Shown one piece after another: positions 34,384 to 42,708 of a stretch of DNA of 64,000 nt. The stretch lies in the NCBI RefSeq assembly GCF_900098925.1, contig NZ_LT622360.1, positions 387,136 to 451,135 of the forward strand, written 5' to 3'. How positions within the stretch are numbered: position 1 is the first letter of the stretch; every line of letters begins with the position of its first letter. The stretch is from Bacillus massiliglaciei (GTDB lineage Bacteria > Bacillota > Bacilli > Bacillales > DSM-1321). Both the position numbers and the translations under genes were made by a program. The notes beneath the pieces are model-generated. The model was given only the letters and a program-made list of their open reading frames with translations, had not been told where the DNA came from and searched no databases.

Positions 34384-34730
34384 GTCAATCATCCTTTCCC
34401 ATCCCCTCTATCCCCAGTATTTAGGCTAATGATCGAAATATGTAGTCATGCCTCTTCTCATTGCAGAAGGGGACTTTTGCCTTCACCCGTCTTATGAATC
34501 CAGTTATCCAGGCGGATCATAAAAGCCCGCGATGAAACGGCTTTATATTTTTGTTATACAGTTTGCACTATTTCGTAAATTTAGTAAAGAGTTTTATTCG
34601 AAAATTTGAAAAAATATCCATCGCTACATGTCTGTCCTGCCCTGAATGGTTCTTGAAAAAGACTTGTTTTTCCTTTAAGGTTAATAATGTTAACGATCTT
34701 TTTTGAGAGTGCGGAAAGGGAGAGGGAAGA
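34384..34730. other. Intergenic region, ykvS promoter and leader of the next gene
   Basis: No supported gene. AT-rich from 34550; GTTAATAATGTTAAC (34680-34694) is a perfect palindrome about 35 bases before the next start, a candidate operator. Confidence 0.45.
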
Positions 34731-34925
34731 ATGGACGGCCAGATTTATAAAGATGTGCTGGATAAGCTTGCAAATAAAGAAATAGAATCATACACAATTA
34801 CCCAGGAGAATTTTTTAGAGTTCCGGGAGCAGCTGGTGAAAAGGGAAGATTTCAAGCATTTCAGAGGCAATGCCCAGCATAATGGGGTAATTATCTATAC
34901 ATACTTAGATGTACCGAGAAGCTGA
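34731..34925 (+). CDS. Conserved hypothetical protein, 64 aa
   Basis: MDGQIYKDVLDKLANKEIES at the start, then a helix-rich basic/acidic middle and GVIIYTYLDVPRS at the end. No signal, no membrane segment. Ribosome site GGGAGAGGGA precedes the ATG. I do not recognise the family. A GTTAAC-centred palindrome lies 35 bases upstream. Fairly sure it is a gene from the ribosome site and codon use. Confidence 0.65.
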   Translation: MDGQIYKDVLDKLANKEIESYTITQENFLEFREQLVKREDFKHFRGNAQHNGVIIYTYLDVPRS

Positions 34926-34994
34926 TGGGATTCTGCTGGAAAAGCGGCTTTGACAGTCAGTCAGCTTTATTGAGCGAGGCTGAGATAAAATAAG
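34926..34994. other. Short intergenic flank with a degenerate copy of the repeat end
   Basis: GAGGCTGAGATAAAA (34976-34990) is a diverged direct copy of GAGGCTGGGACATAA, the left end of the adjacent repeat element. Confidence 0.4.
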
Positions 34995-35158
34995 AAAGAG
35001 GCTGGGACATAACTAGAATGTTCATCACTAAATACGAATATTAAGGGTCAAAAAAGTCCTTTTATAGAAAAAATACGAACTATTCACCATTCTTATTATC
35101 GAATGATGAATCTCAGTTCGGATTTTTCTTTAGCTGATCCTTTTGTCTTAGTCTCTTT
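34995..35158. repeat. Dispersed-repeat-like element of about 164 bp with inverted ends
   Basis: The left end AAAGAGGCTGGGACATAA (34995-35012) and the right end, read inward, AAAGAGACTAAGACAAAA (35158-35141) are imperfect inverted repeats. The inside is AT-rich with no ORF. GGCTGGGACA-type intergenic repeats are, to my knowledge, widespread in low-GC Gram-positive genomes. A MITE-like or terminator-like nature is inferred; only one full copy is in the window. Confidence 0.55.
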
Positions 35159-35264
35159 TTTTGCTTTAACTGGATTGATTTTCATTTCTGGGGGGCGGTT
35201 CGAGCCTGCAGACTTTCACCCCATTCTAAGAGTTTTCTGTTACTTCAAGAACACCTGTTTTCTT

Positions 35265-35738
35265 CTATTTAATGTGGATTTTTCGCAGTTTTTTGAGTGC
35301 CTGGGCCCTCCATGATTTCACGGAAGCTGCCGTAACACCATGCTGTTCAGCGATTTCAGCAATCGATCTGCCGTCCAGAAAAGTTCCGGTGACCCACTTT
35401 TTCTGATTCTGAGTCAATCCGGAAGTATAGCATAGAACGGATTCCTCCTCGAAGGGCTTATCATAAGAAAGGAGGGAGATGTTCTCAGTTTTCCCAAAGG
35501 ATAGACTCTGAGATTGAAGTCTGTTTTGCCGATTAATTTCATTAATGATTCGCCTTTTTACGACCATATAGGCAAAGTTAAGGAATTTCTCGCTGTCTTC
35601 CTTTCTTCTGGATGCTTCCCAAAGAGCTATCAAACCGATTTGAAAGAACTCCTCCTTATTTTTATAGATGGAGAGAGTGTGAATGACTTTATGAATCATC
35701 GGGGTATATTTTTCAGCGAGTTCAGTGAAATTTTCCAA
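35265..35738 (-). CDS. Orphan sigma-70 family factor, SigH/ComX-like size
   Basis: 157 residues. Region 2 is FFQIGLIALWEASRRKEDSEKFLNFAYMVVKRRIINEIN (read in parts, residues 31-70) and region 4 is GRSIAEIAEQHGVTAASVKSWRAQALKKLRKI near the C-terminus. There is no region 1.1 or 3. It is like small non-ECF factors such as streptococcal ComX or Bacillus YvrI/SigO partners. No anti-sigma gene is adjacent. The ribosome site before the ATG (TCTGCAATTGG) is weak. Its regulon cannot be told from the window. Confidence 0.85.
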   Translation of the reverse strand: MENFTELAEKYTPMIHKVIHTLSIYKNKEEFFQIGLIALWEASRRKEDSEKFLNFAYMVVKRRIINEINRQNRLQSQSLSFGKTENISLLSYDKPFEEESVLCYTSGLTQNQKKWVTGTFLDGRSIAEIAEQHGVTAASVKSWRAQALKKLRKIHIK

Positions 35739-35954
35739 TTGCAGAGACCTTTCGAACCGTGCACGTTTCAGTTATTCCCGGGTAGCATAAGCATAAAAAA
35801 ATGAAGGCTTTATTTCGAATCGGAAAATGCAGTTTTTGGGTGCTGGAAATCGATAAAATTAAAAAATTCAGCTTGAATTATCTATTTTTCAAAGGGGAAA
35901 ACAAGCTTTTTAGTGATTTTCCCTTCGAAATGGAATGAATATAGAAAGAGTCTG
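35739..35954. other. Intergenic region upstream of the sigma factor gene
   Basis: No gene. An imperfect hairpin AAGGGGAAAA/TTTTCCCTT lies at 35892-35925. The rest is AT-rich; the sigma gene's promoter must be here but was not fixed. Confidence 0.4.
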
Positions 35955-36422
35955 GAACAGATCAGCAGCTATTGACTGCAAATTCTGTGTTAGCCACTCC
36001 TGCTGCCCCTCTTTTCAATCAGCGTATAATTGAACAGCTTTCCATCGACATAAAAATAGGCAAGGAACCTTCTGTATTTATCAAGTTCACTGATGCCGGG
36101 CTCCACTTCGGCCTTGTTCTCCGGCGGCAGAAGCTCTTTCACGAATTTGCTGGCTTCTGATCCGAACGGCTGAACATCAAGGGATGGAACTCTCAGATGT
36201 ATCTATAAGAAGACGTACAAGTTTCTTCCTTCATCCTTATACGTTTGTCTTTCTGTGCGTGAGGAATCCATAGTATGCTCCTTTACGGTTTTTAGCAGAT
36301 TCCTCTTGATTAGAAGAAGGGCTTTCAGTTGCAGTATTGCTGTATGCTCCAATGAGAAGCAAAATGAATAAAGAAAGAGCAATTCCTCTGGCGTTTCTGA
36401 AAAAATGTGTTTGGCGGCCCAT
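35955..36422 (-). pseudogene. Secreted thermonuclease (SNase family) pseudogene
   Basis: The first 61 codons (36422 to 36237) start with a good ribosome site (AGGGGGAT) and encode MGRQTHFFRNARGIALSLFILLLIGAY, a signal peptide. After several frame changes the SNase core can be read: KLVRLLIDTSESS, then LDVQPFGSEASKFVKELL, DKYRRFLAYFYVDGKLFNYTLIEK and KGAAGVA. These match the RLLLIDTPES, VQPFG-EA and DKYGRLLAYVYVDGK blocks of staphylococcal-nuclease homologues. The Arg of RLL is kept, but stops, frameshifts and a missing C-terminus show decay well beyond a single sequencing error. Confidence 0.75.
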
Positions 36423-36545
36423 AGTAATCCCCCTATTTCGAGTAGTATTGTATGATGGGAGGGTAAAAACATATTTAAACGTAAACGAATTGATCCAATA
36501 AAAAACGAAAAAATCCGGAAGTGTGAAAACAGGGAGGGAAAAGGA

Positions 36546-37184
36546 TTGTTCGAATTAGAAAAGGTTGCATACAAAGGGATAATAAAGATTGACAGTTTAC
36601 ATATAAAAAAAGGCGTCGTTACTTGTATTGTCGGTGAAAGCGGTTCAGGCAAAACATCTCTGCTCAAACTCCTGAATTGGATGGCAGAACCCGATGCGGG
36701 GGATATAAGATATAACAATGAATCAATCTTCAACATGAATCCCATTGAATACCGGAGAAAAGTATCCATGCTTTCTCAAACACCTTTTATTCATCCTGGA
36801 ACAGTTAAAGATAACCTTCTGTTAGGGCTCAAGCTGACAGGCAGAAAAAAGATTTCGGAACCGGGTCTGGAAAAGCTGCTTCAGATTGTTTTTTTAGAGA
36901 AAAGTCTTTCCGAAGATGCAGACAATCTTTCAGGAGGGGAAAGACAAAGATTGGCCTTAGCCAGGATCCTTTGCTTAAACCCGGAGGTCTATTTGCTTGA
37001 TGAACCGACAGCAGCATTGGATGAAGAGACAGAGATGAAAGTAATGAGCCGTTTTTTTCATAAGATTAAAGGGGAGGGAAGATCGGCCGTCATGATTACT
37101 CATTCTAAACGGCTTGCGGAAAGCTTGGGAGATGAAATCATTATGTTAAACAAAAATAGAGAGGGGGAAAAAAGTGCAGAATGA
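36546..37184 (+). CDS. fetA: ABC transporter ATP-binding protein, FetA/YbbL type
   Basis: 212-residue ATPase. Walker A GESGSGKTS near residue 32, Q-loop SQTPF, signature LSGGERQRLAL near 128 and Walker B VYLLDEPTAALD near 147. Starts at TTG with GGGAGGGAAAAGGA ahead. The stop overlaps the fetB start by 11 bases, so the pair is coupled. In E. coli FetAB exports iron under oxidative stress; homologues are widespread and substrate in Bacillus is not settled. The closest cassette type is short (about 210-225 aa), as here. Confidence 0.88.
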   Translation: MFELEKVAYKGIIKIDSLHIKKGVVTCIVGESGSGKTSLLKLLNWMAEPDAGDIRYNNESIFNMNPIEYRRKVSMLSQTPFIHPGTVKDNLLLGLKLTGRKKISEPGLEKLLQIVFLEKSLSEDADNLSGGERQRLALARILCLNPEVYLLDEPTAALDEETEMKVMSRFFHKIKGEGRSAVMITHSKRLAESLGDEIIMLNKNREGEKSAE

Positions 37185-37968
37185 AGTGAATGGAATCATA
37201 GACATAGAATTTTGGAGACTGGCTGCTGCGTATATTTTTATCCTGCTCCTCATCTTATTTATCAAAAGGCGCGGTATTTCCCGTGAGAAGGAAATCATCC
37301 TGGCTGCTGTCAGGATGACAGTCCAGCTTGTATTAGCAGGATATTTTTTAACAATTTTATTTAAACATCCTCATCCGCTTCTTTCTTTAAGTGTGCTGGC
37401 CGTAATGGTTGCTTTTTCGGTTTTTACAATCATAAGGCAAATGAAATTCACTTTAAAAAAAGAGATGAAGAAAATCATTGCGATAAGCATGATGACAGGT
37501 CCGGTTGCTGCGTTATTCTATTTCAATCTTATCGTCATTCACTTTGTACCATGGTATGAAGCGAGATACTTTATCCCGATAGCCGCTATGATTATCGGCA
37601 GTTCGATGACAGGTCTGTCTCTGGCAATAAAAAATCTTCATGAGTCTATCTCGGACAATAGGGAAAGAATTGAATCTTTACTTATGATTGGCACAAGGCC
37701 CGAAGATGCGGTTGAAAAGTATGTAAATCAAGCATTTGATTCTGCAGTGATGCCAACCTTGAATAATATGCTTGGAATGGGCATCATATTTTTGCCCGGT
37801 ATGATGACCGGACAAATTCTGGCAGGTGTCAGCCCTGCTGTCGCAATCGAGTATCAAATCGCCATTATATTAGGCGGCCTTGGCGGTGTTTCGTTAACCG
37901 TATTTGCTTTTATTAAGATGAGTTTCAAGGCATATTTTACCAAAAACATGCAATTAAACCTTAATTAA
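37174..37968 (+). CDS. fetB: ABC transporter permease, FetB/YbbM type (UPF0014)
   Basis: 264 residues, seven membrane segments. The family motif around IGTRPEDAVEKYVNQAFDSAVMPTLNNMLGMGIIFLPGMMTGQIL (read in parts, residues 172-215) contains the conserved LPGMMTGQIL. GTG start with GAGAGGGGG ahead. Forms the membrane half of the transporter with the preceding ATPase. A 14-bp palindrome (AATTTCGCGAAATT, 37984-37997) follows the stop. Confidence 0.9.
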   Translation: MQNEVNGIIDIEFWRLAAAYIFILLLILFIKRRGISREKEIILAAVRMTVQLVLAGYFLTILFKHPHPLLSLSVLAVMVAFSVFTIIRQMKFTLKKEMKKIIAISMMTGPVAALFYFNLIVIHFVPWYEARYFIPIAAMIIGSSMTGLSLAIKNLHESISDNRERIESLLMIGTRPEDAVEKYVNQAFDSAVMPTLNNMLGMGIIFLPGMMTGQILAGVSPAVAIEYQIAIILGGLGGVSLTVFAFIKMSFKAYFTKNMQLNLN

Positions 37969-37983
37969 TCATAAAAGAAAAAA

Positions 37984-37997
37984 AATTTCGCGAAATT
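37984..37997. repeat. Perfect 14-bp palindrome between fetB and ptsH
   Basis: AATTTCGCGAAATT. It lies 14 bases upstream of a possible ptsH promoter (TTGTCT, 17 bases, TATCCT, 38011-38039), where an operator could be. It has no T-run, so is not an intrinsic terminator. Confidence 0.5.
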
Positions 37998-38179
37998 GAG
38001 TAGCTCCTGATTGTCTGTACACAATAGTAATGCTATCCTTTATTAAGAAATGGGAAGGTCATAATCAGCTAAAGAAGCTTTATCATGCTCCCGTTTGGGA
38101 AGATGCAGCATATTTATTAAAGCGCTATTATGCCGTCTCCATTCACTATTGTAATTTATCCAAAAGGAGACTGATTTAT

Positions 38180-38446
38180 ATGGTAGAAAGAACATTTAAG
38201 GTTACAGCAGATACTGGAATTCATGCACGTCCGGCAACACTTCTTGTACAAGCAGCAGGAAGATTCAGTTCAGAAATTAATTTGGAATATAAAGCGAAAA
38301 AAGTGAACATGAAATCCATTATGGGAGTCATGTCATTGGGAATTGGCAAAGATGCTGAGATTACCATTACAGCGGACGGAAGTGACGAAACAGAAGCGTT
38401 AGACACATTGGCTGCCACTTTAAAAAATGAAGGCTTGGCAGAATAA
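38180..38446 (+). CDS. ptsH: Phosphocarrier protein HPr
   Basis: 88 residues. His15 in TGIHARPAT takes phosphate from enzyme I and passes it to sugar-specific EIIA. Ser46 in [10 protein letters not shown] is the HprK site that makes HPr-Ser-P, the CcpA co-repressor. The start is set by AAAAGGAG ten bases ahead and by family length; an upstream in-frame extension to 38030 is not coding. The stop overlaps the ptsI start (TAATG). Unlike B. subtilis no ptsG or glcT lies upstream; fetB does. Confidence 0.97.
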   Translation: MVERTFKVTADTGIHARPATLLVQAAGRFSSEINLEYKAKKVNMKSIMGVMSLGIGKDAEITITADGSDETEALDTLAATLKNEGLAE

Positions 38447-40173
38447 TGTCTACTTTGCTGACAGGAATCGCTGCTTCAGCCGGTATCGCAATGGCGAAGG
38501 CTTATCGATTTATTGAGCCAGAACTTACGGTCGAGAAAATAAAAGTGGATCAGCCAGAGACTGAAGTCGCCAGGCTGGATGGAGCTGTTGAAAAATCCCA
38601 ATCAGAATTAGAAGCTATCCGCGAAAAGGCTCACAAAGAACTTGGGCAGGAAAAGGCAGCCATTTTTGATGCTCATCTTTTAGTTCTGCAGGATCCAGAA
38701 TTACTGGGACCAATAAAAGACCGAATCCAATCGGAAAATGTGAATGCTGAATTCGCTTTGAAGGAAACAGCAGACATGTTCATTACGATGTTCGAGCAGA
38801 TGGATAATGAGTATATGAAAGAGAGAGCAGCAGATATCCGGGATGTGACAAAAAGGATTTTATCCCATCTCTTGGGCATTCATATCCCAAATCCAAGCCT
38901 TATTGCTGAAGAGGTAATCATTATAGCTGAAGATTTAACTCCTTCTGATACGGCTCAATTAAACCCTGAATTTGTAAAAGGGTTTACAACGGATGTAGGA
39001 GGAAGAACTTCCCATTCTGCTATTATGGCCAGATCAATGGAAATTCCCGCTGTGGTTGGTACAAAGGAAGCGGTAGCTTCCATTCAAAACGGCGATTTTA
39101 TCATTGTTGACGGTTTGAATGGAGAAGTACATATCAATCCTACACCAGAAGTCGTTAAACAATATGAATTCAAGCATTCCGCTTACGAAGCTCAAAAAGC
39201 TGAGTGGGCTAAGCTTGTTTCACAGCCAACATTGACGAAGGATGGACAGCGGGTTGAACTAGCTGCTAATATCGGCACACCGAAAGATCTAAAAGGTGTC
39301 CTTGATAACGGCGGAGAGGGAATTGGACTGTACAGAACCGAATTCTTATACATGGGCAGAAATGAATTGCCAAGTGAAGAAGAGCAATTTGAAGCATATA
39401 AAGCTGTTTTGGAAGGGATGAAAGGGAAGCCGGTTGTCGTTCGGACGCTTGATATTGGCGGAGACAAGGAACTGCCGTATCTGGACCTGCCAAAAGAAAT
39501 GAACCCATTTCTTGGCTACCGTGCCATTCGATTATGTTTGGATGAGCAGTCCATCTTCCGGACTCAGCTGCGTTCTCTTCTTCGTGCCAGTGTTTACGGG
39601 AATTTGAAAATCATGTTCCCAATGATCGCAACGCTGACCGAGTTTAGGGAAGCGAAGAAAATGCTTGAAGAAGTAAGGCAGGAATTAACGGCAGAGGGTG
39701 TCAGCGTTTCTAATAACATAGAGCTTGGAATCATGGTGGAAATTCCATCTACTGCCGTCATGGCAGATGTGTTCGCTAAAGAAGTGGACTTTTTCAGCAT
39801 TGGAACAAATGATTTGATTCAATATACGATGGCTGCCGACAGAATGAATGAGCGGGTTTCTTACCTTTATCAGCCATATAATCCAGCCATTCTAAGATTG
39901 GTGAAAATGGTTGTAGATGCAGCCCATAAAGAAGGTAAATGGGCCGGTATGTGCGGTGAGATGGCCGGAGATGAAATCGCTATACCAATCCTTCTTGGTT
40001 TGGGTCTGGATGAATTCTCAATGAGTGCATCATCCATTCTGAAGTCTCGTTCACTTATCAGCAAGCTGACCAAGCAGGAAATGGAAAGCTTGGCCAAAGA
40101 AGTGCTGCTGATGGAGACAAATGAAGATGTTAAACAAACAGTGGCAAACGCGGTTGAAAAAAATAAAAAATAA
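38446..40173 (+). CDS. ptsI: PTS enzyme I, phosphoenolpyruvate-protein phosphotransferase
   Basis: 575 residues. It takes phosphate from PEP onto His190 ([12 protein letters not shown]) and gives it to HPr. The N-terminal HPr-binding helices are followed by the PEP-binding TIM barrel with [14 protein letters not shown] near 288, MVEIPSTAV near 432, [15 protein letters not shown] near 449 and the active Cys in GMCGEMAGD near 503. It starts one base inside the ptsH stop, so the two are coupled. Followed by a strong terminator. Confidence 0.98.
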   Translation: MSTLLTGIAASAGIAMAKAYRFIEPELTVEKIKVDQPETEVARLDGAVEKSQSELEAIREKAHKELGQEKAAIFDAHLLVLQDPELLGPIKDRIQSENVNAEFALKETADMFITMFEQMDNEYMKERAADIRDVTKRILSHLLGIHIPNPSLIAEEVIIIAEDLTPSDTAQLNPEFVKGFTTDVGGRTSHSAIMARSMEIPAVVGTKEAVASIQNGDFIIVDGLNGEVHINPTPEVVKQYEFKHSAYEAQKAEWAKLVSQPTLTKDGQRVELAANIGTPKDLKGVLDNGGEGIGLYRTEFLYMGRNELPSEEEQFEAYKAVLEGMKGKPVVVRTLDIGGDKELPYLDLPKEMNPFLGYRAIRLCLDEQSIFRTQLRSLLRASVYGNLKIMFPMIATLTEFREAKKMLEEVRQELTAEGVSVSNNIELGIMVEIPSTAVMADVFAKEVDFFSIGTNDLIQYTMAADRMNERVSYLYQPYNPAILRLVKMVVDAAHKEGKWAGMCGEMAGDEIAIPILLGLGLDEFSMSASSILKSRSLISKLTKQEMESLAKEVLLMETNEDVKQTVANAVEKNKK

Positions 40174-40266
40174 AAGTTTACTGCCTAGAGAAAGGGGTAT
40201 ATACAGAATAAGCACAGTTGTTTAGCTCTATTCGAGCAGCTGACATTCTCATTTCCCCCTTTTAAA

Positions 40267-40299
40267 GCCGGTTGAGGAATCCTCAGCCGGCATTTTTTT
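40267..40299 (+). terminator. Terminator of ptsHI
   Basis: GCCGGTTGAGG/CCTCAGCCGGC stem followed by seven T. Confidence 0.88.
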
Positions 40300-40392
40300 G
40301 TGATTTATCCTAACAAATAAATTTCAGATTTTTCAAATTTGTTGAATATCGTTATAATAAAAGAGTCATATTCAAGCAGGGAGGGAAAAAGA

Positions 40393-41178
40393 ATGGATTT
40401 GGAGCTGAAAAATAAAAATGCGTTAGTTCTGGCGTCAAGCCAAGGGCTTGGAAAGGCTATAGCAGCCGAACTGGTACGTGAAGGGGCAAATGTCATGATT
40501 TCCAGCCGGGATGCAGAGAAGCTTGCCGGTGTACAGAAAGATCTTTCGAAAGATGCTGCCGGGAAAGTGGCGTTTTACGCAGCCGATATTACTAAGCATG
40601 ATGACATTGAAAGATTGATTGAAAAGACAGCCAGTGAATTTGGCGGCATTGATATCCTTGTGAATAATGCAGGGGGTCCTCCTGCCGGCACTTTTAAGGA
40701 TATGGATGATGAAGCCTGGCAGCGTTCATTCGAGCTGAATCTTTTCAGTTATATTCGTGCAATCCGGAAAAGTCTCCCGTTTCTGAGGGAAAATGGCGGG
40801 AGAATCGTTAACATTGCATCTTCATCTATTAAGGAGCCAATCCCGGGACTTGTATTATCCAATACTTTCAGAACGGCTATTGTAGGTTTAAGCAAAACTC
40901 TTGCTGATGAACTGGGTCCGGATCATATTTTGGTAAATACTGTAGGACCAGGAAGGATTTCCACTGACCGCATTAAATATTTGGATAAGGCGGCAGCGGA
41001 CAGGAAAGGCATCAGCCAGGAGGAGATTGCTGACGGCATAATAAAAAATATACCGCTCGGCCGGTATGGCGAACCTGATGAATTTGCAAAATTCATAACT
41101 TTTCTTGTGTCCGGAGCCAATACATATTTAACTGGCCAAGCCTACTTAGTCGATGGGGGATTAGTGAAGTCAATATAA
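40393..41178 (+). CDS. ykvO: Short-chain dehydrogenase/reductase, YkvO-like
   Basis: 261-residue NAD(P)-dependent SDR. The Rossmann glycine motif is varied (LASSQGLGKAIA, residues 14-25), NNAGGPP follows near 89, and the catalytic Ser is in IASSSIKEP. The usual YxxxK Tyr seems replaced: the expected site reads LSNTFRTAIVGLSK, with Phe and Arg where Tyr and Lys are normal, so activity is uncertain. The same divergence occurs, as I recall, in a group of Bacillus SDRs annotated as glucose dehydrogenase-like. The start has GGAGGGAAAAAGA before it. It is 14 bases ahead of ykwC and probably in operon with it. Confidence 0.85.
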   Translation: MDLELKNKNALVLASSQGLGKAIAAELVREGANVMISSRDAEKLAGVQKDLSKDAAGKVAFYAADITKHDDIERLIEKTASEFGGIDILVNNAGGPPAGTFKDMDDEAWQRSFELNLFSYIRAIRKSLPFLRENGGRIVNIASSSIKEPIPGLVLSNTFRTAIVGLSKTLADELGPDHILVNTVGPGRISTDRIKYLDKAAADRKGISQEEIADGIIKNIPLGRYGEPDEFAKFITFLVSGANTYLTGQAYLVDGGLVKSI

Positions 41179-41192
41179 AAGGAGGCAGCTGA

Positions 41193-42068
41193 ATGCTTAC
41201 AAAAGAAAATACAGTCATTGGTTTTATTGGAACGGGCGTTATGGGAAAGAGTATGGCAGGTCACCTGCTTACCGCAGGCTATCCAGTATACGTCTACACA
41301 CGTACAAAGGAAAAGGCGTCAGAATTGATTGATAAAGGTGCCAAATGGGCTGAATCGCCGCGTGAGCTTGCAAAAACGGCCAATGTGATAGTTACAATGG
41401 TCGGTTATCCGAAAGATGTGGAGGAAATCTACCTTGGAACCGAGGGTATAATTCAAAATGGAAACCCGGATACCTATCTGATTGATATGACTACATCTAC
41501 TCCTACTTTGGCTGAAAAAATCGCCGGAGCGGCAAAAGAGAAAGGGATGCATGCACTAGATGCCCCGGTATCAGGCGGGGACATAGGAGCAAGAGATGCC
41601 AAGCTTACGATCATGGTCGGAGGGGAGGAACAGGCTTTTGAAACAGTGAAACCACTGTTAAGTCTGTTAGGCGAAAATATTATACTTCAAGGGAAAGAAG
41701 GAGCAGGACAGCATACGAAGATGTGCAATCAGATTGCCATTGCAACCAATATGATTGGGGTCAGTGAAGCAGTCGCTTATGCTGAAAAGGCTGGACTGAA
41801 TCCGGAGAAAGTCCTTCAAAGTATTACATTTGGGGCTGCGGGCAGCTGGTCACTGTCCAACTTGGCTCCGAGAATGATACAGGGGGATTTTGAACCGGGG
41901 TTTTATATTAAGCATATGCTGAAGGATTTAAATATCGCTTTAGAAGAAGCAAAAAAGTTAGGCATGGAGACACCCGGTTTGTCCTTAAGTCAGTCATTAT
42001 ATGACAGGCTTGAAAAATCAGGAGAAGAAAACAGCGGGACACAGGCACTCTACAAAATCTATAAATGA
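41193..42068 (+). CDS. ykwC: Beta-hydroxyacid dehydrogenase, YkwC-like
   Basis: 291 residues of the 3-hydroxyisobutyrate/6-phosphogluconate dehydrogenase family, which oxidises beta-hydroxyacids with NAD(P). Dinucleotide site GFIGTGVMGKSMAGHLL (residues 10-26), substrate-binding DAPVSGGDIGARDAKLTIMVGG near 122, and catalytic Lys in GAGQHTKMCNQI near 172. AAAGGAGG precedes the ATG. Transcribed with the SDR upstream, perhaps as two reductive steps of one pathway. Position matches B. subtilis ykwC. Confidence 0.92.
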   Translation: MLTKENTVIGFIGTGVMGKSMAGHLLTAGYPVYVYTRTKEKASELIDKGAKWAESPRELAKTANVIVTMVGYPKDVEEIYLGTEGIIQNGNPDTYLIDMTTSTPTLAEKIAGAAKEKGMHALDAPVSGGDIGARDAKLTIMVGGEEQAFETVKPLLSLLGENIILQGKEGAGQHTKMCNQIAIATNMIGVSEAVAYAEKAGLNPEKVLQSITFGAAGSWSLSNLAPRMIQGDFEPGFYIKHMLKDLNIALEEAKKLGMETPGLSLSQSLYDRLEKSGEENSGTQALYKIYK

Positions 42069-42129
42069 ATATCGGCTCCTTCCCCGGAATAGATTGAAGA
42101 AGTAAGCCATTGACGGGGGAGGGATATCA

Positions 42130-42495
42130 ATGGGTGAATTTGATGACATCGAAAATAAATTTCAGGAACTGGAAGATGGAAGGTATATTGTCCGGATTGA
42201 AGGGTATAAAAGAGAGTCCACGATCAATCAGACAAAGCCCATTCGCTGGGATTTGAAATTAATGAATGACAGTCCATATATTTTGCCCATGAAATTCAGC
42301 CATATTGAAACGGATGCCGGTTTCCAAATCCTTATGAGAGAACTTAAACAGCTGGGGTTTAGTAAACCGAGATCAACGAGGGAATTTGAGGATGTGCTTT
42401 CCAGCTTGCTTGGTTCGATCATTGAAATTAACCTGGTTACAACGAATGAAAAGGAAAATTATCGCGACATTCGTTTTGTAAGGAGATTATATTAA
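42130..42495 (+). CDS. Conserved hypothetical protein, 121 aa
   Basis: All-beta-looking protein: DGRYIVRIEGYKRESTINQT, IRWDLKLMNDSPYILPMKFS, then a helix LMRELKQLGFSKP and a last strand. The pattern is reminiscent of phage DUF669-type OB-fold proteins, but this is weak. GGGGGAGGGA precedes the ATG. It may belong to the ykwC operon (60 bases apart). No surrounding phage genes, so a domesticated or convergent origin cannot be told apart. Confidence 0.6.
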   Translation: MGEFDDIENKFQELEDGRYIVRIEGYKRESTINQTKPIRWDLKLMNDSPYILPMKFSHIETDAGFQILMRELKQLGFSKPRSTREFEDVLSSLLGSIIEINLVTTNEKENYRDIRFVRRLY

Positions 42496-42568
42496 GAGTT
42501 CGAAAACTATTTTTTTGCCATTTTTTTGTAAAAAATAAACAGACAGAGATAGATATAAAAAATATCAA

Positions 42569-42700
42569 ATTGGAACTGCACCCCAATTATCAGATGGATC
42601 TATCAATTGGAGGTGCAGTTTCATTATGGCCAAATTTACAGCTCAACAGAACGTACGAGCTCTAAAAAGTTAGCTTGAAGGTAAAAAGTATAGCCTGAAG
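42569..42700 (+). mobile_element. Remnant of a second IS3-family element
   Basis: An inverted-repeat leader, GGAACTGCACCCCAATT (42572-42588) with AATTGGAGGTGCAGTTT (42605-42621), is followed by ATG at 42626 and codons MAKFTAQQNVRALKS, a stop, then LEGKKYSLK in the same frame. This is the N-terminus of an IS3 OrfA with one nonsense codon. The sequence then leaves homology at about 42700, next to patA. No right end or orfB is present. The leader hairpin may serve as terminator for the preceding gene. Confidence 0.65.
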
Positions 42701-42708
42701 TATGCGTG

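Noticed and set aside
35197-35212. GGTTCGAGCCTG looks like a tRNA T-arm (also inverted near 45026)
   Set aside because: No acceptor stem, anticodon arm or CCA-side pairing around either copy; better explained as part of a dispersed repeat.
36203-36769. 188-codon minus-strand ORF over fetA start and nuclease remnant
   Set aside because: Covers the 5' end of fetA in antisense and shows nuclease-like residues only in its last part; not a real gene.
38030-38179. N-terminal extension of HPr by 50 codons
   Set aside because: HPr is 88 residues, the ribosome site AAAAGGAG precedes the inner ATG, and the extension does not look like coding sequence.
42130-42495. Prophage remnant suggested by a DUF669-like protein
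   Set aside because: No integrase, portal, capsid or att-like repeats nearby; similarity is too weak.
14504-42700. Composite transposon bounded by the two IS3-type elements
   Set aside because: The two elements have different ends, 27 kb of syntenic core genes lie between them, and one is a vestige.
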